Notes under the pieces: model-generated | Databases searched by the model: none | The model's input: only the letters and a program-made list of their open reading frames with translations | What the model was told of the DNA's origin: nothing | Position numbers and translations under genes: made by a program | DNA from: Pseudomonadota bacterium | GTDB taxonomy: Bacteria > Pseudomonadota > Alphaproteobacteria > Rhizobiales > Rhizobiaceae | DNA: 5,978 bases | Assembly (NCBI GenBank): GCA_023428515.1 | Contig: JAEYXI010000506.1 | Location: forward strand, 1 to 5,978 | Direction: 5' to 3' | Shown: positions 1 to 5,521 of the stretch, piece after piece | Layout: the number at the start of each line of letters is the position of its first letter | Numbering within the stretch: position 1 is the first letter of the stretch

Positions 1-1636
1 TATTCATCGACGAGTTCCACGCCATGTTGGCCATGTAGAGGAACAGCGTGTCGATCGGGTACGGGTCGCCCGCCCAGGCGTTGCGGATCACCGTATGCAT
101 CAACCCGTGGGCGGCGAGCGGCGCTTCCCAGGAATAGGCCTTGTCGATCCGGACAGGCTTGCCGCTCTCGTCGACCAGCAGGTCCTCCGGTCCGGTCACG
201 AAGCCGAGCGGCATGCCCGTCAGCGGCGTATTCGGCCTGCCGCCATCCTTGCCGGCCGGTTTTGGACCGGGCGGCGCGAGCTTCGGAAAGGGCGGCTTGA
301 AGCGAAAGCCGCCGGGCACATCGACCGTGCCGAGCAGCACCTGCAACAGGTGGATCGCGCGGCAGGTATGGAAGCCGTTGCTGAGGCCCGATATGCCGCG
401 CATCGCATGCATGGCAATCGGCCGCCCGCGCATCGTCTCGTGGCGGCGCCCGGCCCAGTCCGTCCACGCGACCGGCAGTTCGATCGCCTCTTCGAAGGCG
501 ACATGCGCAAGCTCCGCCGCGATCCGGCGGATGGTCGCTGCGTCGATCCCGCAGCGCTCCGCGACTGCCTCGGGGGAATACGCCTCGTCCAGGTAGCGTT
601 CGGCGAGTAGTTGGAAGACCGGCACGCAACGGCGTCCGTTGACCTGGTGAACGCCCGTGAGCGCCGGCTTGATATAAGGGTCGAGAGCGCTGACCGGCGC
701 GTTGGCCTCGCGATCCCAGGCAAGCGGCCTGTCGTCGTTGCTGCGCAGGAACAGCCCGTCATCGGCGGCACCTGGCTCCTGGATCACCAGCACCGGCGCG
801 TTGGTGTAGGCGATCAGATAGTCGAGATCGACCTTGCAGGCTTTCAGCAGCTCGTGCACCAGCGCCAGCACAAACAGCCCGTCCGTCCCCGGCCTGATGC
901 CGATCCAGTCGTCGGCGATGGCGTTGTAGCCTGTGCGGCAAGGGTTGACCGAGACGACTTTCGCGCCGCGCTTCTTCAGCTTGCCGAGGCCGATCTTGAT
1001 CGGGTTGGAATCATGATCCTCGGCCACGCCGAACAGCATGAAGTATTTGGTGCGGTCCCAGTCGGGTTCGCCGAATTCCCAGAACGAGCCGCCGATCGTG
1101 TAGAGCCCGCCCGCCGCCATGTTGACCGAGCAGAAGCCGCCATGCGCGGCGAAGTTCGGCGTGCCGAATTTCGCCGCCCACCAGCCCGTCAGCGATTGCG
1201 ACTGGTCGCGGCCGGTGAAGAAGGCGAGCTTCTTCGGGTCGGTCTGCCTTATGCGCCCCAGCCGCTCCGTCGCGATTTCGAGCGCCTCGTCCCACTCGAT
1301 CTCCCGGAACTCGCCCGAGCCGCGCGGCCCGGTCCTCAGCAGCGGCTTCTTCAGCCGCGCCGGGCTGTAATGCTGCATGATGCCGGCGCTGCCCTTGCCG
1401 CAGATCACGCCGCGGTTCACCGGGTGGTCCTTGTTGCCGTTGATGTAGCGGACCTTGCCGTCCTTGATATGCACGTCGATCCCGCACCGGCACGCACACA
1501 TGTAGCAGGTGGTCTTGGCAACGCTGTCCGCGACATCGGGCGAAGTCTCGACCCCGTCGCCTTCGGCCGGAGCCGCGACGCCCAGCGGCCTCTGGGACGG
1601 GGCGGAGTTGGCGGCCCTCGACGATGCCGCGCTCAT
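1..1636 (-). CDS. Molybdopterin oxidoreductase catalytic subunit, SoeA-like (3' end beyond window)
   Basis: This encodes a large molybdenum-enzyme subunit of the DMSO reductase superfamily, which binds a bis-MGD cofactor and one [4Fe-4S] cluster. The first 545 codons are present and the rest lies beyond the left edge; family members are usually about 750-1000 residues. Cys44-x2-Cys47-x3-Cys51-x27-Cys79 is the classic N-terminal cluster motif, with an extra Cys49 inside it. Cys169, in AHGGFCSVN, sits where PsrA/PhsA-type enzymes carry the Mo-ligating Cys. FGVAEDHDSNP (about 202-212) and the later RTGYNAIADDW stretch fit the cofactor-binding domains. Residues 1-43 are Ala/Ser/Pro-rich with no twin-arginine or hydrophobic signal, so a cytoplasmic protein is inferred, as for SoeA of sulfite dehydrogenase SoeABC. 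ATG at 1636 is the only plausible start ahead of Cys44; the Shine-Dalgarno is weak. SoeB (Fe-S) and SoeC (membrane anchor) partners would be expected to the left. The family is certain, while sulfite as substrate is an inference; thiosulfate/polysulfide reductase or a formate dehydrogenase-like enzyme are alternatives. Confidence 0.85.
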   Translation of the reverse strand, partial: MSAASSRAANSAPSQRPLGVAAPAEGDGVETSPDVADSVAKTTCYMCACRCGIDVHIKDGKVRYINGNKDHPVNRGVICGKGSAGIMQHYSPARLKKPLLRTGPRGSGEFREIEWDEALEIATERLGRIRQTDPKKLAFFTGRDQSQSLTGWWAAKFGTPNFAAHGGFCSVNMAAGGLYTIGGSFWEFGEPDWDRTKYFMLFGVAEDHDSNPIKIGLGKLKKRGAKVVSVNPCRTGYNAIADDWIGIRPGTDGLFVLALVHELLKACKVDLDYLIAYTNAPVLVIQEPGAADDGLFLRSNDDRPLAWDREANAPVSALDPYIKPALTGVHQVNGRRCVPVFQLLAERYLDEAYSPEAVAERCGIDAATIRRIAAELAHVAFEEAIELPVAWTDWAGRRHETMRGRPIAMHAMRGISGLSNGFHTCRAIHLLQVLLGTVDVPGGFRFKPPFPKLAPPGPKPAGKDGGRPNTPLTGMPLGFVTGPEDLLVDESGKPVRIDKAYSWEAPLAAHGLMHTVIRNAWAGDPYPIDTLFLYMANMAWNSSMN

Positions 1637-1828
1637 CGGCTGCCCGCCACGGCGTGTGATCCATTGCCTTGCAGCATCGATTTCGCGCCCAAGCCCGATA
1701 TCGGAGTGATTGCGGCCATCTGATTCGTCGAAAGAAGAAACATTATTCCGCGATCATTGATCGAATTGGAAAAATCGGTCAAACAGATTGTTCTTGTAAC
1801 TTTGATCGATATCGCTTCTTAATCACGC
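1637..1828. promoter_or_regulatory. Divergent promoter/operator region between oxidoreductase and lysR
   Basis: These 192 bases separate two divergently transcribed genes and are clearly richer in A/T (especially 1723-1825) than the flanking genes. Visible motifs are a perfect 13-base dyad CGATCA-T-TGATCG at 1751-1763, a direct repeat TTGATCGA at 1757-1764 and 1802-1809 (45 bp start to start), and the palindrome CGATATCG at 1696-1703 (within CCGATATCGG, 1695-1704) and again at 1807-1814. LysR-type regulators typically bind two sites in such a region to control the divergent gene and themselves. That these are the operators is an inference. Confidence 0.7.
1753..1782 (-). promoter_or_regulatory. 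Candidate promoter for the oxidoreductase gene
   Basis: Read on the minus strand, TTGACC (1782-1777) is followed after 18 bases by AATGAT (1758-1753), a reasonable -35 and a weak -10. The -10 would lie inside the CGATCA-T-TGATCG dyad, so a regulator bound there could directly affect polymerase. The implied leader is about 110 bases. The call rests only on similarity to the general sigma-70 consensus. Confidence 0.35.
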
Positions 1829-2725
1829 ATGACGCCGGAACAGCTTCGCATTTTCGTCACCGTGGCGGAACACGGCCATGTCACCCGTGCGGCGGGCCTG
1901 CTCGGCATGTCGCAGTCGGCCGCGTCGGCCGCCGTCAAGGCGCTGGAACTGGGCAGCGGCGTGCAGCTTTTCAACCGCGTCGGCCGCGCCATCGAGCTGT
2001 CTCCCGCCGGCCGCCGCTTCCTGCCCGAGGCGAAGGCCGTGCTGGAGCGTATTGCCGAGGCGCGTCATGTTCTTGAGAACGCCTCGCAGACGATCGCGGG
2101 CTCCATCGCCATCGCCGCCAGCCAGACCATCGCCAGCTACTGGCTGCCGCGCCGGCTGGCCGCCTTCCAGGACAGGCATCCGGCCGTCCGGCTGGATGTC
2201 AGCATAGGCAACACAAGGCAGGTCGAGAACAAGGTCCTCGACGGCACGGCCGACATGGGGCTGGTCGAGGGTCGCACGGAATCGGACATCCTCCGCCGCG
2301 CCAGGATCGGCGTCGACCGGCTCATGCTGGTCGTCGCGAAATCGCATCCGGAAGTGGCCGAGCTGCAGTCCGGCCAGCCTGATATTTCGAGCCTGCGCTG
2401 GATCGTCCGGGAGGCCGGCTCTGGCACGCGCGAAGTGCTGCAGGATCTGGCGCGCCGCATGGCCGTTCCCTTCGATTCGCTCAGCATCTTCCTGGTTCTG
2501 CCGAGCAATGAGGCGATCGTCCAGGCCGTCGGGGCCGGGGCCGGCGCCGCCATCGTCTCCGAGCTCGTGGTCGGCAGGGCGGTGGCGGAAGGGGCGCTGC
2601 GCCACGTGCCGCTGGCGCTGCCGCCCCGCGAGTTCGCCGTCATCTCGCACCGCGACCGCCAGCCGGCTTTGTCGCAAACGGCGCTGAAGTCATTCCTGCT
2701 GGCCGAGACGAATACGGAAGACTGA
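1829..2725 (+). CDS. LysR-family transcriptional regulator
   Basis: This is a complete 298-residue LysR-type regulator, the usual family length. Residues 1-60 form the winged helix-turn-helix: LRIFVTVAEHGHVTRAA, then SQSAASAAVKALE as recognition helix and LFNRVGRAIELSPAG as wing. A linker helix follows (about 61-88) and then a two-lobed effector domain from about residue 90 to 295. REAGSGTREV (194-203) is a segment shared with CbbR- and CysL/CysB-like regulators, which often sense metabolites of carbon or sulfur assimilation. The gene is divergent from the molybdopterin oxidoreductase, with 192 bases between the starts, so control of that gene plus autoregulation is the natural inference; the ligand is unknown. 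ATG 1829 is the first possible start because an in-frame TAA lies at 1820-1822. No Shine-Dalgarno is visible ahead of it, so a leaderless or very short leader mRNA is possible. Confidence 0.95.
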   Translation: MTPEQLRIFVTVAEHGHVTRAAGLLGMSQSAASAAVKALELGSGVQLFNRVGRAIELSPAGRRFLPEAKAVLERIAEARHVLENASQTIAGSIAIAASQTIASYWLPRRLAAFQDRHPAVRLDVSIGNTRQVENKVLDGTADMGLVEGRTESDILRRARIGVDRLMLVVAKSHPEVAELQSGQPDISSLRWIVREAGSGTREVLQDLARRMAVPFDSLSIFLVLPSNEAIVQAVGAGAGAAIVSELVVGRAVAEGALRHVPLALPPREFAVISHRDRQPALSQTALKSFLLAETNTED

Positions 2726-2761
2726 GCGCATCGTTCAGGATTTCGCGGCATGAAGGGAGTT

Positions 2762-2781
2762 GTTCACTGGCGATAGTGGAC
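2762..2781. repeat. Imperfect inverted repeat, possible operator
   Basis: GTTCACT (2762-2768) and AGTGGAC (2775-2781) are inverted with one mismatch around a 6-base spacer. The element lies between the lysR stop and mucR, about 145-165 bases before the proposed mucR start. It has no T-tract, so an operator is more likely than a terminator, but no protein can be assigned. Confidence 0.35.
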
Positions 2782-2868
2782 CAAACACCCCTTTCACCCC
2801 GCCAAATGGCTGTATTTCCCCCGTTCGACCACGAATTTTTGTTGCGTTCGGAAGGGATAGACATTGAG

Positions 2869-2886
2869 CCGGACAGATTTCCGGAC
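2869..2886. repeat. Tandem CCGGAC repeat in the mucR leader
   Basis: CCGGAC occurs at 2869-2874 and 2881-2886, 12 bases start to start, in the leader about 40-55 bases before the proposed mucR start. Each copy is followed by a similar AGA/TAGA extension. MucR/Ros proteins commonly autoregulate, but their known targets are AT-rich, so this may be a site for another factor or chance. Confidence 0.3.
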
Positions 2887-2911
2887 TAGACACGAAATTG
2901 GGACTAGGCTT

Positions 2912-2927
2912 GGGGAGAGTGAAATTG
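2912..2927 (+). promoter_or_regulatory. Ribosome binding site deciding a TTG start for mucR
   Basis: GGGGAG (2912-2917) is a strong match to the anti-Shine-Dalgarno and sits 7 bases ahead of TTG at 2925-2927. The competing in-frame GTG at 2919 would leave a 1-base spacer. The resulting N-terminus (SNIEETALIALTAEIV) starts just before the conserved MucR helix. Confidence 0.65.
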
Positions 2928-3353
2928 TCTAACATCGAAGAGACTGCTTTGATCGCGCTTACGGCCGAGATCGTCTCGGCGTACGTCGCGAAGAACCGGC
3001 TTCCGCCGAACGGATTGCCCGAGTTGATCGCAAGCATAAGCGATTCCATCCGCAAGCTCGGCGCACCCGCCCCGGAGCCGGAACCTGCGCCGGTGCCGGC
3101 TGTCAATCCGAAGCGGTCGGTCCATCCGGATTACATCGTCTGTCTTGAGGACGGCAAGAAGTTTAAGTCGATGAAGCGCCATCTGACCGCGCACGGTCTG
3201 ACGCCGCAGCAGTATCGCAGCAAATGGGGGCTGCCGGCCGACTATCCGATGACGGCGCCGAATTACTCGGCAACCCGTTCGGCGATGGCCAAGGACATCG
3301 GCCTCGGGCAGAAGCCTGTGCCGCGCAAGGCGCGCCTGAAAAAAGCGTCGTAG
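2925..3353 (+). CDS. mucR: MucR/Ros-family zinc-finger transcriptional regulator
   Basis: From TTG 2925 this gives 142 residues, matching typical MucR length. Residues 5-45 (ALIALTAEIVSAYVAKN onward) form the N-terminal helical region that mediates oligomerisation in this family. A Pro/Glu/Ala-rich linker (47-60) follows, then the zinc-finger-like DNA-binding domain: Cys73-x2-Asp76-x9-His86-x3-His90, with Asp in place of the second Cys of Ros, and the family-typical TPQQYRSKWGLPADYPM and IGLGQ segments. MucR proteins act as global, H-NS-like silencers of exopolysaccharide, motility, virulence or symbiosis and cell-cycle genes in alphaproteobacteria. Start choice: GGGGAG at 2912-2917 lies 7 bases before TTG 2925. 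GTG 2919 is too close to it but remains possible (144 residues), and TTG 2898 has no ribosome site. The gene appears monocistronic. Family assignment is very secure; whether this is the main MucR or a paralogue cannot be told. Confidence 0.95.
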   Translation: MSNIEETALIALTAEIVSAYVAKNRLPPNGLPELIASISDSIRKLGAPAPEPEPAPVPAVNPKRSVHPDYIVCLEDGKKFKSMKRHLTAHGLTPQQYRSKWGLPADYPMTAPNYSATRSAMAKDIGLGQKPVPRKARLKKAS

Positions 3354-3361
3354 CGACTGCG

Positions 3362-3381
3362 GGCCGGACTTCCATCCGGCC
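3362..3381 (+). terminator. Hairpin after mucR, possible terminator
   Basis: GGCCGGA (3362-3368), loop CTTCCA, TCCGGCC (3375-3381) form a perfect 7-bp GC-rich stem starting 9 bases after the mucR stop. No run of T follows, so it is not a canonical intrinsic terminator. It may stabilise the mucR 3' end or act with Rho. Confidence 0.5.
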
Positions 3382-3409
3382 GTCACAACGCTGGCGTCCT
3401 CGGGCAGAA

Positions 3410-3430
3410 ATGGGGCATGTAGCCCCGCAT
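3410..3430 (+). promoter_or_regulatory. Hairpin over the start of the SAM-fold gene
   Basis: GGGGC (3412-3416) and GCCCC (3422-3426) flank a 5-base loop. With a 2-base bulge the stem can instead extend so that ATG (3410-3412) pairs with CAT (3428-3430), covering the start codon of the next gene. The loop region holds an in-frame ATG-TAG start-stop pair at 3417-3422. No other ribosome binding site is seen, so a role in translation is possible but unproven. Confidence 0.3.
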
Positions 3431-4103
3431 GATCCCGTGGATACAGCTCGATTCGGCGAAAATTCCCGGCGGACGCGAGGAGCTTCGGCTCAAGCAGCGT
3501 GGAGCCGAGTTCTCGATCATGCTCGGCGCCAACGAGCTGATGAACAGCCGGCTGAGCGGCTCCGAGGAGGCGCTTGCCGGCCTGTCCTGCGCCAGAATCC
3601 AGGACAGACAGCGGCCGAGGCTGTTGATCGGCGGCCTCGGCATGGGCTTCACGCTTCGCGCGGCGCTCTCCCATCTGCTTCCGGATGCGGAAGTGACGGT
3701 TGCCGAACTCGTGCCGGCGGTCATCGCCTGGGCGCGCGGCCCGATGGCCGAACTGTTCGCCGGCTGCCTCGACGATCCGCGCGTCGAAATCCGTGAGGCC
3801 GATGTCGCCGACCTGATCGGTTCGGGCAAAAGCGCTTATGACGCCATCCTGCTCGACGTCGACAACGGCCCGGACGGCCTGTCGCGCAGCGCCAACGACC
3901 GCCTCTACGGCTTTCCGGGCCTCGCCGCCGCACGGCAGGCGCTCAAGCCCGGCGGCGTGATGGCGATCTGGTCCGCGCATCCGGACCGGGGCTTTGCCAT
4001 GCGCCTCAGGCAATCCGGCTTCGAAGTGGACGAGGTCGACACGCGCGCCCGCGGCAAGCGCGGCGCCCGCCATGTCATCTGGCTGGCGACGCGGAAGGCA
4101 TAG
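3429..4103 (+). CDS. Spermidine synthase-like SAM-dependent methyltransferase-fold protein
   Basis: This complete 224-residue protein has a class I Rossmann methyltransferase fold of the SpeE-related type. Motif I is LLIGGLGMGFTLRA (65-78). VTVAELVPAVIAWA (89-102) has acidic Glu93 at the end of strand 2, for the SAM or dcSAM ribose. READVADLI (122-130) follows, then YDAILLDVDNGPDG (137-150) as the motif IV region and KPGGVMAIWSA (173-183). Such proteins are often annotated as spermidine synthase. However, this one lacks the full N-terminal beta-domain of SpeE and has LDVDN where SpeE has an Asp-x-x-Asp catalytic pair, so aminopropyl transfer is doubtful and methylation of an unknown substrate is an alternative. 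ATG 3429 is the first usable start because an in-frame TAG is at 3420-3422; the MIPWIQLDSA N-terminus looks full length. A 75-base gap with a hairpin separates it from mucR. Fold confidence is high and function confidence is low. Confidence 0.85.
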   Translation: MIPWIQLDSAKIPGGREELRLKQRGAEFSIMLGANELMNSRLSGSEEALAGLSCARIQDRQRPRLLIGGLGMGFTLRAALSHLLPDAEVTVAELVPAVIAWARGPMAELFAGCLDDPRVEIREADVADLIGSGKSAYDAILLDVDNGPDGLSRSANDRLYGFPGLAAARQALKPGGVMAIWSAHPDRGFAMRLRQSGFEVDEVDTRARGKRGARHVIWLATRKA

Positions 4104-4127
4104 CGGTCGCCTGTCGGTGGACTGCCG

Positions 4128-4143
4128 GCCAATCGGCATTGGC
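4128..4143. repeat. Perfect inverted repeat between SAM-fold and transporter genes
   Basis: GCCAAT (4128-4133), spacer CGGC, ATTGGC (4138-4143) form a perfect 6-bp dyad 24 bases after the SAM-fold gene stop and about 78 bases before the transporter start. With no T-tract after it, it could be an operator or a weak stem at an mRNA 3' end. Confidence 0.35.
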
Positions 4144-4220
4144 ATGTTCCTGCCCTGACGGTTCGTGCTAGGGCCATCGTCCCAAGCATCAAAATGACGC
4201 CGTCGCGTCCCGAAAGTCCC

Positions 4221-5126
4221 ATGGAACTCTGGATTCCCATAACCATCGCCGCAGCCTTCCTGCAGAATCTGCGCTCGGCGGCCCAGAAACAGCTGAAGGC
4301 CGTGATGGGCACGACCGGCGCGACCTTCGTGCGTTTCGGCTTCGGCTTTCCCTTCGTGCTCGCTTTGGTGGCGGGGCTCCATTGGTTCGCCGGCTACCCG
4401 TTGCCCGCGTTGAACGCGCATTTCTTCGGCTGGATGGTGCTCGGGGCGCTCGGCCAGATCGCCGCGACCTTCCTGCTCATCCATCTCTTCTCCTTCCGCA
4501 ACTTCGCCGTCGGCACCGCCTATTCGCGCACCGAGCCGGCGCAGGCCGCGATCTTCGGCCTCATTTTCCTCGGCGAGCGCGCAAGCCTCGGCGCTGTCGC
4601 CGCCATTGCGATCAGCGTCTTCGGCGTCATGCTGATCTCTGTCGCGCATGTGGCGGTCAGCCTGCGCTCGATGGTCATGTCGACCTTCAGCCGCAATGCA
4701 CTGATCGGCCTCGCCTCCGGCACCGCCTTCGGCGTTTCCGCGGTCGCCTACCGCGCGGCGTCGCTTTCGCTCGGTGGACCGAACTTCGTGATGCAGGCGG
4801 CCGTCACGCTCGCCGTCGTCATCACCTTCCAGACGGCGATCATGCTTCTCTGGATGATCTGGAAGGATCGCGCCGAGATCGCACGCATCGCCAAGGCCTG
4901 GAAACTCTCGCTTTTCACCGGCTTCGTCGGCGCCACGGCGTCTTTCGGCTGGTTCGCCGCGATGACGCTGCAGCAGGCTGCCGTGGTGAAGTCGCTCGCC
5001 CAGATCGAGATGCTGTTCACCTTCGCCGCGACGGTCTTCTTCTTCATGGAGAAGATCAACCGGCTGGAAGTCGCCGGCTGTGCGCTCATCGTCGGCGGCA
5101 TCCTGGTGCTTCTGGCGGTAGGCTAG
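4221..5126 (+). CDS. DMT superfamily (EamA domain) transporter
   Basis: From ATG 4221 this is a 301-residue inner-membrane protein, the usual size for the drug/metabolite transporter superfamily, with about ten hydrophobic segments in two tandem EamA repeats. Repeat 1 (about 3-142) contains the characteristic SRTEPAQAAIFGLIFLGE segment (102-119). Repeat 2 (about 158-300) contains the matching VVKSLAQIEMLFTFAATVFFFME (255-277). The pattern of a helix ending in an acidic residue, then a short turn and a final helix, is typical of both repeats. A charged loop (WKDRAEIARIAKAWK, about 214-228) separates helices in the second half. Family members export or import amino acids, nucleosides or other small metabolites; the substrate cannot be read from sequence. 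An in-frame ATG at 4194 would add nine polar residues (MTPSRPESP). I prefer 4221 because the protein then begins directly at the first helix, but neither start has a strong Shine-Dalgarno. Confidence 0.9.
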   Translation: MELWIPITIAAAFLQNLRSAAQKQLKAVMGTTGATFVRFGFGFPFVLALVAGLHWFAGYPLPALNAHFFGWMVLGALGQIAATFLLIHLFSFRNFAVGTAYSRTEPAQAAIFGLIFLGERASLGAVAAIAISVFGVMLISVAHVAVSLRSMVMSTFSRNALIGLASGTAFGVSAVAYRAASLSLGGPNFVMQAAVTLAVVITFQTAIMLLWMIWKDRAEIARIAKAWKLSLFTGFVGATASFGWFAAMTLQQAAVVKSLAQIEMLFTFAATVFFFMEKINRLEVAGCALIVGGILVLLAVG

Positions 5127-5140
5127 GTTCCGCCGTCGGC

Positions 5141-5169
5141 TTGACTGTATGCGGAGCGTTTCGGATGCT
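5141..5169 (+). promoter_or_regulatory. Candidate promoter for the XRE-type gene
   Basis: TTGACT (5141-5146) is a good -35 match; 17 bases later GATGCT (5164-5169) is a weak -10. It lies in the 63-base gap between the transporter stop and the HTH gene start. Co-transcription with the transporter is equally possible. Confidence 0.35.
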
Positions 5170-5189
5170 GCGGCGGAATGGAGCCGAAT

Positions 5190-5489
5190 ATGCTGACAGG
5201 TCCCTTGTGCCGAGCCGCCCGCGCGCTTGTCGAAATCTCACGCGATCAATTGGCCGCCTTTTCGGGCGTCGATGCCGCGAGGATCGAGAGCTTCGAGCGG
5301 AAGGTCGCCGCACCCGATCCATCGGACATCGCCCGGCTGAAAGCGGCCCTGGAGAAACTCGGCGCGGTGTTCATCCCGGAGGACAGCCGCGGCGCCGGCG
5401 TTCGCCTGAAGTTCACCGCATCTGAGCGCCGGCGTCTTCAGACGCTGGAGGGTGAAGGCGGCATCGTACGCTCCGACGACGTGCCTTGA
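5190..5489 (+). CDS. Small XRE-type helix-turn-helix regulator
   Basis: This is a 99-residue protein with a single Cro/C1-type helix-turn-helix in its N-terminal part. CRAARALVEISRDQLAAFSGV (7-27) gives helices 1-2, and DAARIESFERKVAAPDPSDIARLKAALEKLG (28-58) the recognition helix and closing helices. A short tail with GVRLKF (70-75) resembles the C-terminal strand common in small rhizobial XRE proteins. Start choice: GGAG (5180-5183) is 6 bases before ATG 5190; an upstream in-frame ATG at 5178 would add four residues (MEPN) but has a poorly placed ribosome site. The gene follows the transporter by 63 bases on the same strand and converges on argB with a 22-base gap. There is no toxin-like neighbour that would make it an antitoxin. 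DNA binding is a confident family inference; the target is unknown. Confidence 0.88.
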   Translation: MLTGPLCRAARALVEISRDQLAAFSGVDAARIESFERKVAAPDPSDIARLKAALEKLGAVFIPEDSRGAGVRLKFTASERRRLQTLEGEGGIVRSDDVP

Positions 5490-5521
5490 AATCGCAAGTC
5501 GCCGGATAGGCTCAAGGCACG
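5480..5521. terminator. Shared inverted repeat containing both stop codons, possible bidirectional terminator
   Basis: CGTGCCTTGA (5480-5489) and TCAAGGCACG (5512-5521) are a perfect 10-bp inverted repeat around 22 bases. The left arm is the end of the XRE gene and the right arm, on the other strand, is the end of argB; both genes finish with Val-Pro-stop encoded identically. Transcripts from either side could form the same stem. There is no T-tract, so termination by this element alone is uncertain. Confidence 0.5.

Noticed and set aside
1011..1664. Minus-strand 217-codon frame beginning at ATG 1664
   Set aside because: It is in a different frame from the true oxidoreductase frame starting at 1636, which has the Cys motif. 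The translation is Arg-rich shadow sequence.
611..1723. Plus-strand open frame of 370 codons opposite the oxidoreductase
   Set aside because: The minus-strand frame carries the Fe-S motif and molybdoenzyme signatures; the plus-strand translation has no domain-like content.
1823..2677. Minus-strand open frame of 284 codons opposite lysR
   Set aside because: It mirrors the lysR codons and has no recognisable motif; lysR itself is a clear full-length match to its family.
4128..4143. Intrinsic terminator after the SAM-fold gene
   Set aside because: The dyad is short and is followed by mixed sequence with no T-run, so it was recorded only as an inverted repeat.
2904..4649. Minus-strand open frame of 581 codons across mucR, the SAM-fold gene and the transporter
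   Set aside because: It is antisense to three well-supported genes, and its translation is Arg/Ala/Asp/His-rich low-complexity with no recognisable domain. Such long frames are common on the opposite strand of GC-rich genes.
5190..5489. XRE protein as the antitoxin of a toxin-antitoxin pair
   Set aside because: The upstream neighbour is a membrane transporter and the downstream one is argB; no small toxin-like gene lies beside it.
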